DNA of 64,000 bases from Psychrobacillus sp. FSL H8-0483 (GCF_038637725.1 NZ_CP152052.1:3207501-3271500), one strand, 5' to 3'. Shown: positions 8,496 to 18,329, counted from the stretch's first letter. Notes: generated by a model from the letters alone, not told the origin. Numbers and translations: made by a program.

Positions 8496-9341
8496 TTATT
8501 TATATTGATACAACCAATGTTTCACTTGTTCTTCAAATTCCTCGTTTTTCCATGCTACAATAGCTGCCATTTCTCCATAGTTCTCTATCTGATTCTGAAA
8601 AAACATATCTCCAATAAAATAGGCTAATCGACTGTGACCAAATTTGGTTCCTCCATTAATAGAAAACCACTCACGATATAGTTCATCTGGTGTTAAAGAT
8701 AAATAGTCATCTGCAAAAGCTTTTATTATTTCTTTTGTATTTGCTTGTGCAAAAGTTAGCCATTCGTAGCCATCACTGTTATAGGAAAAATAGATAGAAG
8801 GATGCACGTTTATTACTGTCTTACGTGATAAATGTGTTGCTGCTCCTTCTTGATTAAGCCAAAAAAGCGGGCTGTTCCAGTGAATTTTTTCCCAATCCAT
8901 TCCTGCTTGATCTGATAAAATGTTTTGTGCCAAATGACCAAATTCATGCGCAACAATTACGCTCAAATGATCGGGGTCTGGAGATAACTTTTCTAATGCA
9001 AACGTGATGTTCGGAATGATTTGCCGATACGTATAAGCATTTGAGCCATATCCACCAACAATCAAGTTAATATCCACAGGGAAAGAAATCTGATACAGCT
9101 TCTCATATTCTGCTGCAATTTCTTCTATAATGGGTAAAATATTTTTATGCACTTGCTTGATCGCAGCAAAATGCTGGGGGTATTTTTTAATCGATTCACA
9201 ATGCCTTTCTTCTGTATCTTTACAATGAAAAGCAAAATACTCTTCAAAGATATCTGGATATTCCGCATAGTAACTTCGCAAAAAGCTAACGGATGGTTCA
9301 TAATTGTTTAGAAAGGAAGGAACTGTATCAATGATTTTCAA
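8496..9341 (-). CDS. Putative zinc metallopeptidase-like protein
   Basis: 281 aa, no signal peptide. HEFGH at residues 132-136 is a gluzincin-type HExxH motif, and a Glu in QEGAATHLS (about 165) is a plausible third zinc ligand. It resembles DUF2268-type putative aminopeptidases. Its start overlaps the end of the upstream kinase gene by 14 bases, indicating coupling. Peptidase activity is inferred only from the motif. Confidence 0.65.
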   Translation of the reverse strand: MKIIDTVPSFLNNYEPSVSFLRSYYAEYPDIFEEYFAFHCKDTEERHCESIKKYPQHFAAIKQVHKNILPIIEEIAAEYEKLYQISFPVDINLIVGGYGSNAYTYRQIIPNITFALEKLSPDPDHLSVIVAHEFGHLAQNILSDQAGMDWEKIHWNSPLFWLNQEGAATHLSRKTVINVHPSIYFSYNSDGYEWLTFAQANTKEIIKAFADDYLSLTPDELYREWFSINGGTKFGHSRLAYFIGDMFFQNQIENYGEMAAIVAWKNEEFEEQVKHWLYQYK

Positions 9342-9891
9342 GGTTAAGTCCTCCTGTTATTCCATGTGATTCAGTTACATAATTAATAACGTCATTAAAG
9401 TAGCTTTCTAAAGGTTGCCCAGAATCAACGACTAAATAAGGAACATCAGAAGGTCTTTTACTACCATCTACCGCATGATGAAAACTTTCCTCAGAACTCA
9501 CTTCTTGTATCTGACTTATCATTCGTTCACGTTTTTTCAATCTATTATTAATCTCTTGTATGTCTTTCAGATAACACTCCACATATTTGTATGTAGCATT
9601 ATATTTTTTCGCTAAATAAGTACCTTTATCTATCATCTCTGAATATAAACATGGAGAATCATATATGACATCATGTCCTTGTGATAGATGAAATTCAATT
9701 AGTGACCAATCAATACTATAAGAAATCGGACCAGACATTTCCAATTCAATATTGAGTTCTTGTGTGGATTTTAACAACGCTGATTTCGCAATATCATGAT
9801 CGACAATTACTGCATTTGTATTTTTAGCTATCAAACGCGCCAAAGTGGACTTCCCTGCCCCTGGAAAACCCGACATTTGAAGAAAAAACAT
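9328..9891 (-). CDS. AAA/P-loop kinase-like ATPase
   Basis: 187 aa with Walker A GFPGAGKST at residues 8-16 and a VDHD strand end near 31-34; length and motifs fit the small zeta-toxin/adenylylsulfate-kinase-like nucleotide or small-molecule kinases. GGGGAGGTG precedes the ATG. Translationally coupled to the metallopeptidase-like gene. Substrate unknown. Confidence 0.75.
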   Translation of the reverse strand: MFFLQMSGFPGAGKSTLARLIAKNTNAVIVDHDIAKSALLKSTQELNIELEMSGPISYSIDWSLIEFHLSQGHDVIYDSPCLYSEMIDKGTYLAKKYNATYKYVECYLKDIQEINNRLKKRERMISQIQEVSSEESFHHAVDGSKRPSDVPYLVVDSGQPLESYFNDVINYVTESHGITGGLNLENH

Positions 9892-10095
9892 GTTTTACAC
9901 CTCCCCATTATGTAAAAGTTTATTAATTGAAGATGCTCTCGTACTTCTTCCATTTCATTATTAATTAGTCTTTCCAAAGAATAGTCTTTCGCGTCATGTA
10001 AAGAGGACTAACACCCTCTTTGGTCTATATAAATCATTTCTAAATTACTCTCCTAATGGTCCACCGTGAAGAAGAATTTTACTGATTTACTCCAA

Positions 10096-10842
10096 TTACA
10101 ACTTTCGACTTTTGATAATTATTGTAGTGGGTATAGATTTTGCTTTTTCGAAAGAGTACCATCTATTTTCATGCCTTTGAATGTCTTCTTCCGAGCAATA
10201 CACATCCTCTATCACTTGCTCAATCTTAAATCCACAATTTATTAAGCTATTAATATATGTGCTAACTTTAAATTGTTGCATAATAGCTGGATTGCCCCAT
10301 CCCTCATGATCGTAAGGACCTTCCTCATGATAGGATTTATCGAAAGTTAAAACGCCACTTTCATTACTTACTCTGCTATGCAATGGATGCTCCCAACTAA
10401 AAATAAATACGCCCCCTTGTTTCAGGTATTTATTAATATTTGTTAAAGTTTTATCTAGATTGGTTGTCCATCCAAGGGCATAGATGGAATAAACAATGTC
10501 AAAATAGTCACGTGGCAATCCAGGATTCTCTTCCATTGGCGATTCAAATAGTTTAACTGGTGTAGTACAATTCTCTAATAATGACCTTGCTGCATTTAAT
10601 TGGTTTTCAGATAGGTCTAATCCCCATAGCTCCGCTGCATTCCGTTCATTCATATACTGTAGAGAATGGCCACTACCACAACCTATATCTAACACTTTTA
10701 AATTCGTAATATCTCCAAATAGATTAAGATTATCTTCAAGTGGTGCCATTGGTCCATATTCAGGAAGCGGATTTCTACCATAAAAACGTTCTGCCGCTTC
10801 GTTCCAACTATGTTTATTTGTTTTTAGCGTCTTAACATTCAT
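10096..10842 (-). CDS. Class I SAM-dependent methyltransferase
   Basis: 248 aa with motif I LDIGCGSG at residues 51-58 and a methyltransferase-11-type core. Start moved from 10896 to ATG 10842, where GGAGGT lies 9 bases upstream. Substrate unknown; flanked by 100-200 base gaps, so probably transcribed separately. Confidence 0.8.
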   Translation of the reverse strand: MNVKTLKTNKHSWNEAAERFYGRNPLPEYGPMAPLEDNLNLFGDITNLKVLDIGCGSGHSLQYMNERNAAELWGLDLSENQLNAARSLLENCTTPVKLFESPMEENPGLPRDYFDIVYSIYALGWTTNLDKTLTNINKYLKQGGVFIFSWEHPLHSRVSNESGVLTFDKSYHEEGPYDHEGWGNPAIMQQFKVSTYINSLINCGFKIEQVIEDVYCSEEDIQRHENRWYSFEKAKSIPTTIIIKSRKL

Positions 10843-11010
10843 TCCCCTATACCTCCATCCCAAGAATAGAGTAAATTCTTGGATCATCTTGATCATACTT
10901 TGCGTTTTTGTAAAGGTAGTACCTCACTAACTCTTTTGTTCTCCGTCTTTCATAGCTATTGGTATTTCTTGAATATTTCTTGAATAGTTAATTCTTCTCT
11001 AAAAAATTCT

Positions 11011-11481
11011 TTATTTTTTACTTCCATTTAAAATTTCTTCTATTTTTTTAAGAACTATCCTTTTTCGCATAGCCTCTGCTGCTAAAATACTGTCTCGCAA
11101 ATAAAATGGAATCTCCTCGTGATTAACAATTTCAGCAGTTGTCAGCCAATGAATAGATTCAACTTCATCCAGGCTTTTTGCATACGGATCTCCCTTATCA
11201 AATTCACAAAGAAATACAATGTCCACAACCTCTTTTCCATTAGCTGATATAAATGAAGTACTCCGAACATATTGTATGGTGTTCTTCACTTCTACTCCCA
11301 CTTCTTCAAACAACTCTCGTTGTAACGTCCTTTCCAAAATATCGTTAGAATCACCTTCATGGTCTACTGTTCCACCAACTAAGGACAATTCTCCTCCTGC
11401 GTGTTCTTCCATTTTGCTCCTTCTGATTAAGAGCCACTTATCCTCTTTATATACAGCACCTTCGACATTTACTATAAACAT
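11011..11481 (-). CDS. Nudix hydrolase
   Basis: 156 aa. The Nudix box GGTVDHEG ... RELFEEVG (about residues 35-62) is recognisable but has a few more residues than usual between the glycine block and REL. Family members hydrolyse nucleoside diphosphates linked to another moiety. Start at ATG 11481 with AAGGAG 7 bases upstream, rather than the longer frame to 11508. Confidence 0.8.
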   Translation of the reverse strand: MFIVNVEGAVYKEDKWLLIRRSKMEEHAGGELSLVGGTVDHEGDSNDILERTLQRELFEEVGVEVKNTIQYVRSTSFISANGKEVVDIVFLCEFDKGDPYAKSLDEVESIHWLTTAEIVNHEEIPFYLRDSILAAEAMRKRIVLKKIEEILNGSKK

Positions 11482-11647
11482 CCATATTCTCCTTTCCAAA
11501 AACTCCATAAAGTAATCTTCGTGATATGTTTCGATATTTCCTTTTTATCTCCACTCTTCTTCGATGCAAATTTCTATTCAAGTTGTCCAATCAAAAACAA
11601 TAGGTTGCACTTAACTAGAATGGTTGGAAGCACCATCGACTTATAAT

Positions 11648-11687
11648 AAAAAAACTGACGAACCTAGTTAAAGGCCATCAGTTTTTT
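11648..11687 (-). terminator. Terminator after the DUF378 gene
   Basis: AAACTGA...TCAGTTT stem with a T-run on both strands; 68 bases after the DUF378 stop. Confidence 0.7.
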
Positions 11688-11754
11688 CGATTAAGCATAT
11701 TGTGATCGATTGAAGTATATCGTACCAAATGACGAAGGACTTCCATAACAAAGC

Positions 11755-12075
11755 TTACTTCTCTTTTTTCGAATTTCCCTTAGAAGCATCCTTTATATCT
11801 GTAAAGTCTGGTTCCTCACCAAATTCCGTCCCATAGTTGAGATTTCCCTGACGGGTTCTGTCTACTTCGACGTCGACGTCTTCTACTGGTCTAAACAGAA
11901 GCGGTATGCATACCAATCCACTTAACCCTACAAGTCCAAAAATCACTCTAGATATTGCCGTAGTCTCACCACCAAATATGGAAGAAATTAAATCATACCT
12001 AAAGAAACCAATTAGACCCCAGTTGATTGCACCAATAATAACTAGGAATAAAGCAATCCGATGTAAAGTTCCCAC
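11755..12075 (-). CDS. DUF378 small membrane protein
   Basis: 106 aa. The N-terminal 60 residues form two membrane helices with the DUF378 signature (IGAINWGLIGFF ... SRVIFGLVGLSGL), then an acidic, hydrophilic tail. The start is GTG with AAGGAGGTG 7 bases upstream. Similar to YuzA-type proteins of bacilli, of unknown role. Confidence 0.8.
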   Translation of the reverse strand: MGTLHRIALFLVIIGAINWGLIGFFRYDLISSIFGGETTAISRVIFGLVGLSGLVCIPLLFRPVEDVDVEVDRTRQGNLNYGTEFGEEPDFTDIKDASKGNSKKEK

Positions 12076-12422
12076 GGATGAACACCTCCTTATTTTTTAA
12101 ACGCTCTAGGAAGATATCCTTCCCATTCGATTCTTAGCGACGATGTTCAATTAAATCGATGGCCATAAACCAAAGCCAATAATCGAACTCGTAATTAACG
12201 GTGAAATGTTTCTATGTTACACAATACAACACCAGTAGTTTTCGTACGTTCTCCATAAAAACATTCCTCTCAATAATTGCTAAGATTCGTTCTTATCTTT
12301 TGCAATAAACTTCGGTTTATACAATCCAATGCAATTTGTGCTTAATTGAAAAATGAATAAAGTTAAAAAATGCTCAAATTAAGAGGAAATATCAATTATT
12401 TAAATATCGTGGATAATAAATA
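12076..12422. other. Gene-free stretch with a possible gene remnant
   Basis: About 350 AT-rich bases. On the minus strand, 12134-12206 is open and ends in FDYWLWFMAIDLIEHRR, which looks like the C-terminus of a lost small protein, but no start or ribosome binding site remains. Nothing else was seen. Confidence 0.3.
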
Positions 12423-12460
12423 AAAAAGTCGATATCCTATATAAGGATTCGACTTTTCTT
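12423..12460 (-). terminator. Terminator of the DUF1835 gene
   Basis: AAAAGTCGA-ATCC/GGAT-TCGACTTTT stem with A and T tails, 10 bases after the stop. Confidence 0.85.
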
Positions 12461-12469
12461 TTATTAGGC

Positions 12470-13399
12470 TTAACATGAGGATTTATTTTGTAAATGAACT
12501 CCTCCAACCCACCAATTTATTTCCACTAAATCCACCCGGTTTTTCTTCCCGTTCAATACGTCTAAGCCATGAGTCGTTAATTGTAACGTAGCATTTGATG
12601 GAGAGAGTTTATAACTAGGTAAAGGAAGATCACTTATCAGCAATGGATTTTTCCCTTTCATTAATTCATTTAAAATTGCTGCAAACAGTAGATCACTTAA
12701 CCCATCATTAACTCTTTCTTTAGATACTCGATTGAACAATGTATTAAAATGACCTACACCTTGGTCGATTAGCTGAAGCGTTAAGTATTCCACTTCATTT
12801 AGCCCGTTTTTAGGAGAAGGAAAATAGCTTCTATGCTCCTTTAATACTCGAAGTAAAAAAGGAAGGAAATGACGTTCTGTTTGAATCCATTTTTCAATTT
12901 CCTCTGCATCTTTCGAGTTATATGCATTCCATCCTGAAACCGCTTCACGAATTTGTTCCATAGTAATCTCTTTTTTATGATCTATTAGAGCCAATAATTG
13001 TTCGGAAGATAACTGTCCTAATCCATGGAAAGGATAAATACCAGGATATTGATTAATACTTATCATCGATAGCTTTCCAAAGCCTTTTGACGATAATTCT
13101 GTTAATAAATACATGAGCATTGTTTGGTCAAATTTATCATGCTCAAACCAAAGAACAACCTCTTCCTTCTTTGATATATTATTCAGTAAGTTATTTTGTT
13201 TTTCACAATTAGAGATAAAAAAAGCTGACGGTATTCCAAGTCTTTCTTCAAAAAAAACAGCACGTCTTTGTATTTGCTCAGCCTTTGACCACTCTAAGCT
13301 CAGCGGACCAAAGTCATACATTTCTCTCCATACAATAATTTCTCCATCTATTCCTTGGATCTTATTTCCAACTACATCCCCATTCACAATATGTATCAT
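12470..13399 (-). CDS. DUF1835 / DUF3658 domain protein
   Basis: 309 aa. N-terminal DUF1835 (MIHIVNGDVVGNKI...) and C-terminal DUF3658-like part, the usual arrangement in bacilli; function unknown. GAGGTGG lies 6 bases before ATG 13399, which is better placed than the ATG at 13405. Single-gene unit with its own terminator. Confidence 0.8.
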   Translation of the reverse strand: MIHIVNGDVVGNKIQGIDGEIIVWREMYDFGPLSLEWSKAEQIQRRAVFFEERLGIPSAFFISNCEKQNNLLNNISKKEEVVLWFEHDKFDQTMLMYLLTELSSKGFGKLSMISINQYPGIYPFHGLGQLSSEQLLALIDHKKEITMEQIREAVSGWNAYNSKDAEEIEKWIQTERHFLPFLLRVLKEHRSYFPSPKNGLNEVEYLTLQLIDQGVGHFNTLFNRVSKERVNDGLSDLLFAAILNELMKGKNPLLISDLPLPSYKLSPSNATLQLTTHGLDVLNGKKNRVDLVEINWWVGGVHLQNKSSC

Positions 13400-13526
13400 G
13401 CACATCCACCTCTCATTTTAGGCTTTCTATATTTACTACCAAGTCTTTAATTATATTGTTGAGCAATTAACTCACTGTTATCTAATTCTTCATTATTTTG
13501 GATATCTCCTTTTCATGTGTTAAAAA

Positions 13527-13556
13527 TTGAAACATATCGTAAAGTTAGAATATAAT
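13527..13556 (+). promoter_or_regulatory. Sigma-A promoter
   Basis: TTGAAA (13527-13532), 18 bases, TATAAT (13551-13556), upstream of the GyrI-like gene. Confidence 0.65.
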
Positions 13557-13612
13557 TTAATTTAAATTAAATATGGTGGAGGAAAGATGATAGAAGGAGA
13601 GGAGTAAAACGA

Positions 13613-14092
13613 ATGCAATATCGTATTGTTGAAAGAAATGCTTTTCAAGTAATTGGGATTAATCGAGAATTTCCTTATGATGTAGAAAATGGAGGTCTTC
13701 AAGCATATCAAAATTTTTGGACTGAAATACATGAAAATGGAACCGTAGATCAATTAAATGATTTAAAAGAAGGAGAAACAAAGGGACTATTAGGCATCTG
13801 GGCAGAGGTGAATAAAGAGGAAAATAGAATGGACTACTATGTTGCTGCAGAATATAACGGGAACGTGCCACATGGATTAAAAAAAATCGACTTTCCGGCT
13901 GCCAAGTGGGTTATTTTTGAAATAAAAGGACCTTTCCCTTCCGCTATAGCAACTATGTGGGAACGAATTTATTCCGAATGGTTCCCATCTAGCGGATATG
14001 TACCATCTTCCATAAAACCTTTTGAAGTGTATTTGGATACTGATGCTACTAATCCGAATACGTATAATGAAATTTGGGTAGCAATTAAATAA
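13613..14092 (+). CDS. GyrI-like / effector-binding-domain protein
   Basis: 159 aa, a stand-alone AraC-type effector-binding (GyrI-like) domain with the common C-terminal pattern PFEVYLD...EIWVAIK. No DNA-binding domain. AGGAGAGGAG precedes the ATG. Single-gene unit between a sigma-A promoter and a terminator. Ligand unknown. Confidence 0.8.
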   Translation: MQYRIVERNAFQVIGINREFPYDVENGGLQAYQNFWTEIHENGTVDQLNDLKEGETKGLLGIWAEVNKEENRMDYYVAAEYNGNVPHGLKKIDFPAAKWVIFEIKGPFPSAIATMWERIYSEWFPSSGYVPSSIKPFEVYLDTDATNPNTYNEIWVAIK

Positions 14093-14216
14093 CGTTTCAC
14101 TGTTTCCTTTACTAAACTGTTTATATATATATTGCCTGTATACACCGTAATGTTGCTAGTAAGCAACCAATGTTGCGAATAACGGATGCTACGCTGCGCT
14201 TTCCGAGTACGTCGAT

Positions 14217-14252
14217 AAAAAGCGTCTCTACACGAATCGTAGAAACGCTTTA
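14217..14252. terminator. Bidirectional terminator
   Basis: AAAGCGTCTCTAC/GTAGAAACGCTTT between convergent genes, T-rich on both sides. Confidence 0.8.
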
Positions 14253-14262
14253 CATCGAAGGT

Positions 14263-15144
14263 TTATACAAGAGATTTCATTTTATCCTTTTTCAAAAATC
14301 CAAACTTTGTTTCAGATAGGATAATCGCAAGAAGTATAAGTACTGCACCGAGAATCATTTTAAACGTCATCACTTCACTTAAAATAATTACCGAGAACGC
14401 CATTCCCCAAAAAGATTCTGTCGAGAGAATGATTGCTGCTTTTGTTTCTGTTATGTATTTCTGCGCTACGGTTTGCATTAAATAAGCAATCGTTGTGGAA
14501 AAAATACCAAGATAAAGAAGGTTCAACACCCCTTCTGTTTCCATAGAAAAGGAAGTTTCTCCTCTAAACAGTACAACAATCCACCCAATAACTGCCGCCA
14601 CTACCATCTGAACAATGGTAAGGACAACCGGATCCTCTTCTTTAACAAATCGTGATGTGTAGAATATATGAAACGCAAATCCAACTGCACATAATAGTGT
14701 CAGTAAATCACCTATATTGATCTCGGAAGATAACTTTAATGAAAGTACAGCTACACCAATAACAGCTAAAACTGCTCCACCCAGCTCATACATATCCATT
14801 TTTCTCTTATATAGTAGAAATCCTAAAAAAGGAACAATGACCACATTTACTGCTGTTAAGAACGCATTTTTAGAAGGCGTTGTAAACTGCAAGCCCACTG
14901 TTTGAAGAGCGAAAGCTACATATAGAAAAATTCCTAAAACTGCACCTTTAATCACTGTACTCTTCTTGGCCATTCTAAGCTTTTTATGAAATAAAACACT
15001 TAAAATAATAGCCCCAATTAAAAATCTTCCAGCCAAAATTTGATAGGGCGTATAATATTCAAGTGATACGGCACTTGCAACAAAACCACTTCCCCATATA
15101 ATTGCTGTTACTACAAGCAATATTTCACCAATATATTTTTGCAT
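14263..15144 (-). CDS. EamA (DMT) family transporter
   Basis: 293 aa with ten membrane helices arranged as two EamA repeats. Family members are exporters of amino acids or other metabolites; the substrate cannot be assigned. Start chosen at ATG 15144 with GGTGG upstream; the frame to 15252 lacks a ribosome binding site. Not closely similar to the second EamA protein at 18471-19448. Confidence 0.85.
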   Translation of the reverse strand: MQKYIGEILLVVTAIIWGSGFVASAVSLEYYTPYQILAGRFLIGAIILSVLFHKKLRMAKKSTVIKGAVLGIFLYVAFALQTVGLQFTTPSKNAFLTAVNVVIVPFLGFLLYKRKMDMYELGGAVLAVIGVAVLSLKLSSEINIGDLLTLLCAVGFAFHIFYTSRFVKEEDPVVLTIVQMVVAAVIGWIVVLFRGETSFSMETEGVLNLLYLGIFSTTIAYLMQTVAQKYITETKAAIILSTESFWGMAFSVIILSEVMTFKMILGAVLILLAIILSETKFGFLKKDKMKSLV

Positions 15145-15515
15145 ATAAATCCACCAACCTTTACTAATTACCTCGAAATTGCACTTCATACAGTAAGAAA
15201 AATCAATATTATTAGTATAACGTATCCATTCCACAAAAAAGAGTCTTCTCACTACAAAATTTTATCTGTAGAAGAAAAACGCTTTTCATCATATTTATCT
15301 TCCTCTGTACTAGTATTTCTTTTGACCTCTACGATTCCAAGTCCAGAGTTATGTAGAAATGGTTATGACTACGAACGTATATGTAACAGGAAGGGAAAAC
15401 AATATACTTACTTGATTTTTAACTCTTTAATTATTTTCAAAATCCACTCTTGCCTATTAACATCAAATGTATCATATGTCATTACAAGACGAACTATTTT
15501 GATATTCAATTTGTA
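15145..15515. other. Gene-free stretch before the EamA gene
   Basis: An open frame covers it on the plus strand but has no ribosome binding site and no recognisable protein. A weak hairpin (CTTCTcacTACA ... TGTAGAAG) at about 15244-15275 resembles the neighbouring terminators. The EamA promoter should lie here. Confidence 0.4.
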
Positions 15516-15941
15516 TTAATCGCCAAATGCAAATATCAGTTCTGTCTCGCAAACTATTTTCCCATCTACAGAAGCTATTCCCTTCCCTTTTCCGATTGGC
15601 CCTTTTAAACGGGTAATTTCTATTTCGAGACGAAGTTGATCACCTGGTTTTACTTGCTGTTTAAAGCGACAATTATCTACACCAGCTAAAAGCCCCAATC
15701 GACCTTGGTTTCCTTCTTTAGTGAGCATTACAACTGCACTTACTTGAGCTAATGCCTCAACAATTAATACACCTGGCATAACTGGATAATTAGGGAAGTG
15801 TCCTTTGAAAAATTCTTCATTTGCTGTCACATTTTTGATACCAACTGCTCTCTTTCCTTCTTCTAGTTCTAAAATCTTATCCACTAAAAGAAATGGATAG
15901 CGATGTCTAATAATATCTTTTATTTTCTGAGTATCAAACAT
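15516..15941 (-). CDS. fabZ: 3-hydroxyacyl-ACP dehydratase FabZ
   Basis: 141 aa hot-dog-fold enzyme of type II fatty acid synthesis, dehydrating 3-hydroxyacyl-ACP to trans-2-enoyl-ACP. The catalytic block [20 protein letters not shown] is intact, with His48 and Glu62. GGAG precedes the start. Other fatty-acid genes are not adjacent. Confidence 0.95.
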   Translation of the reverse strand: MFDTQKIKDIIRHRYPFLLVDKILELEEGKRAVGIKNVTANEEFFKGHFPNYPVMPGVLIVEALAQVSAVVMLTKEGNQGRLGLLAGVDNCRFKQQVKPGDQLRLEIEITRLKGPIGKGKGIASVDGKIVCETELIFAFGD

Positions 15942-16027
15942 TATTTCATCTCCTTTATCTACTTTCCATCATTATAACACTTAGTACTAGTATCTAGTAT
16001 TAAATAGTTGGAAATAGAACTCTGCAA

Positions 16028-16076
16028 ATAAAAAAGCGTGTTCATCTACAATTTTTCTGTAGATGAACATGCTTTA
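16028..16076. terminator. Terminator of the sigma/anti-sigma operon
   Basis: Perfect long stem GTTCATCTACA/TGTAGATGAAC extended by AAAGCGT/ATGCTTT, 4 bases after the anti-sigma stop. Confidence 0.88.
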
Positions 16077-16079
16077 GAG

Positions 16080-17699
16080 TTAATATAATGGAACTTGCCA
16101 TTTATCTTTTACTTCATAATAACGAGTTACTGAAAGTAAGTGTAACGTTAATTCTTCCGGAATATCTTCTAAGTCATATGTTTTGAGGTTTAGATTTAAT
16201 TTATAGCGAGCGTTTTTATCTTTTTCATTAAGTATGGATCCGCTTTGATTAGTAGGATATGTGTTTCCTTTATCATCTACTAAAATCCAAGTACCAAGTT
16301 CTGAAGAAAGTGCTTCTTTGCCGCCTTTCATCTCAATTTGAAAGATTGTTTCTTTTTCTACTGGTATTAGTGACTTACGTAAAGAAAACTCACTCTGTAT
16401 TGTCGCTTTATTAATCGTTATAAAATTCCCTTCATATTCAAATGAAACAGGATGTTTTTTCAATTCTTTCGGTTTAATTGTAATGGAGAAATCAGATGGT
16501 ACAGTTTTAAAGACTCCATCTAACACAAAAGTTAGTTTGTTGTTAACTTTTTGTGGAATATAAGATTCATTCCATGCAACTTGTCCAAGTTGTTCCATAT
16601 CTTCTCCAGCACCTGAAAGCATTCTTAAGCTATCATGTTCCCCTTTTTCTTCCAACAAACTATTATTACGATAATAAATAGACTTCTTTTCCTCATTCTC
16701 AATATGATACTGAATTGCAGTCCCATAGCTAGTAGAGGTGTTTACTTTTTCTTCTCCAAACTTCTCTTCAAGCTTTTGAATCTTTTCTTTTACAAGCGCT
16801 TGTTCTTCATTCGTAAAAGACGTTTCGTAGGATAAGTCATTGGAAGAAGGGGCAAATTGAACTTCCTTCATATTTACGACTACTCCATTAGCGCTTTTTT
16901 TAGCATCATTTAATGGGATTGTCTTTGTTAATTTTTTATTTTCTATTAAATCTACTGGGACTTCTAGTTTCCAATTGCCTTTAACTCCATTTAACTCAAC
17001 TAAATCGAACTTTATCGTTAACTTATCTGTTGCTTCTTGTTCCCGCAATGAAAATTCTATAAACCCATAGTCACTGCCTTCACTCCAACCTGTTCCAAGT
17101 CTATTATTTTCTTTTCCATTCTGATCTAATACAATAATCTTATTTTCAGAGTCAGCAAGATTAAGATGTGTATCAAGTGGTTTTCCGTTTTGATTTAAAA
17201 CTTGAAAGGATAATGCAACTCGAGAGGAATCGGCAACGACATCTTCCACTTTAAAAGTAATTCCACGATCCGTTACTTCTAGATTAACCCTCTCTCCTAA
17301 ACCGGATTCAGTAGCCATTCTTAATCCTTCATCCACTTGTTCCGTTCCAAACATGCCACCTATCAACTGAGCAAAACTAGGGTTCAGTGCAGCAGTTAAA
17401 CCCAAAGCTAGCACAATTCCCGCTGCAGAAAGTAAAATGCGTTTCCAAGGTTTACTTTTTCTCCGGACTATCTTCTGTTCATAAGGTTCAATCTTATCCA
17501 AGACAATGGAAGCAAAATCATCTGGTAATGTTGGTGTTTGTAATGTTTCTTTTAGAAATCGTTGTTCCTCTTGGAAAGCCTCAACGACTCGTATACAATC
17601 ATCACAGCTTTTAACATGAGCGTATATTTGATCATGCTCCCGTACTGTAAGTAAGTTATCAACGTACTGAGAAAGTTTATCTACCTTCGGACAGTTCAT
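16080..17699 (-). CDS. Anti-sigma factor, zf-HC2 / DUF4179 type
   Basis: 539 aa. A zinc-finger-like segment (HVKSCDDC, about residues 28-35) lies at the cytoplasmic N-terminus, a single membrane helix at about 85-105, and a large extracytoplasmic part with the DUF4179 domain. It should bind and hold the ECF sigma factor whose gene overlaps it by 23 bases. The extracellular signal is unknown. Confidence 0.85.
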   Translation of the reverse strand: MNCPKVDKLSQYVDNLLTVREHDQIYAHVKSCDDCIRVVEAFQEEQRFLKETLQTPTLPDDFASIVLDKIEPYEQKIVRRKSKPWKRILLSAAGIVLALGLTAALNPSFAQLIGGMFGTEQVDEGLRMATESGLGERVNLEVTDRGITFKVEDVVADSSRVALSFQVLNQNGKPLDTHLNLADSENKIIVLDQNGKENNRLGTGWSEGSDYGFIEFSLREQEATDKLTIKFDLVELNGVKGNWKLEVPVDLIENKKLTKTIPLNDAKKSANGVVVNMKEVQFAPSSNDLSYETSFTNEEQALVKEKIQKLEEKFGEEKVNTSTSYGTAIQYHIENEEKKSIYYRNNSLLEEKGEHDSLRMLSGAGEDMEQLGQVAWNESYIPQKVNNKLTFVLDGVFKTVPSDFSITIKPKELKKHPVSFEYEGNFITINKATIQSEFSLRKSLIPVEKETIFQIEMKGGKEALSSELGTWILVDDKGNTYPTNQSGSILNEKDKNARYKLNLNLKTYDLEDIPEELTLHLLSVTRYYEVKDKWQVPLY

Positions 17700-18243
17700 A
17701 AAAATAGCCTCCTTCTCGTTTTATCGTATCTCTCATTTTTTTCTTTGCTCGGTGCAGTTTATTGCGAACATCTGATAGAGGGACTTCGACCAGTTCACTT
17801 ATTTCGTTATAGCTTAACTCATTTACATACCGCAAAAGAATAATCATTCTTTCATCTTCAGGTAGGGTTGCTATTAGTCGTTCTAGTTGTCTGCTTTTCT
17901 CCTTTTTCAAAAAGATGATTTCAGGATAATTAGTGTTTACAACTTTTTCTTCGTTAATTTCCACTTGCTTCATCTTGTAACTGTTTTTACGAAACTCATC
18001 CATACAGTGATTGATCGCCACACGATAAATCCAACCAGCAAACGATCCTTTTTCATCATATTTATCTAGATGATGATACACTTTGATAAATGCTTCTTGT
18101 ACTAAGTCTTGTGCATTCTGCGGATTTTTCGTCATTCGTAAAATCGTCGCATATAGCTGATTTTTATATTTATTAATAATATGTTCGTATGCTTGCTTGT
18201 TACCTGATAGCACCTCATGTATCCACTGTAGTTCTTCTTCCAT
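17677..18243 (-). CDS. ECF RNA polymerase sigma factor
   Basis: 188 aa. Region 2 (LVQEAFIKVYHHLDKYDEKG, WIYRVAINHCMDEFRK) and region 4 (LPEDERMIILLRYVNELSYNEISELV) are intact, as in SigM/SigW/SigV-type factors. AAGGAGG precedes ATG 18243; the frame to 18291 is not supported. The cognate anti-sigma gene follows with overlap. Confidence 0.9.
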   Translation of the reverse strand: MEEELQWIHEVLSGNKQAYEHIINKYKNQLYATILRMTKNPQNAQDLVQEAFIKVYHHLDKYDEKGSFAGWIYRVAINHCMDEFRKNSYKMKQVEINEEKVVNTNYPEIIFLKKEKSRQLERLIATLPEDERMIILLRYVNELSYNEISELVEVPLSDVRNKLHRAKKKMRDTIKREGGYFYELSEGR

Positions 18244-18300
18244 ATTGACCTCCTTGCTAAAACGATCATGCGCATGTCTCGTTTTTATCACTCACCTATC

Positions 18301-18329
18301 ATAACGAGTTTATCAGTAAAATAATTTCA
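18301..18329 (-). promoter_or_regulatory. Possible ECF-type autoregulatory promoter
   Basis: On the minus strand TGAAAT, 17 bases, CGTTAT. It resembles the GAAAC...CGT pattern of ECF promoters, and ECF operons are usually self-activated. One base of the -35 core deviates. Confidence 0.35.

Noticed and set aside
14160-14216. Further copy of the GC-rich repeat (GCTGCGCTTTCCGAG)
   Set aside because: Only a short match, not enough to call a copy.
15139-15519. Plus-strand 126-codon frame between EamA and fabZ
   Set aside because: No ribosome binding site, low-complexity translation, overlaps the start of the EamA gene.
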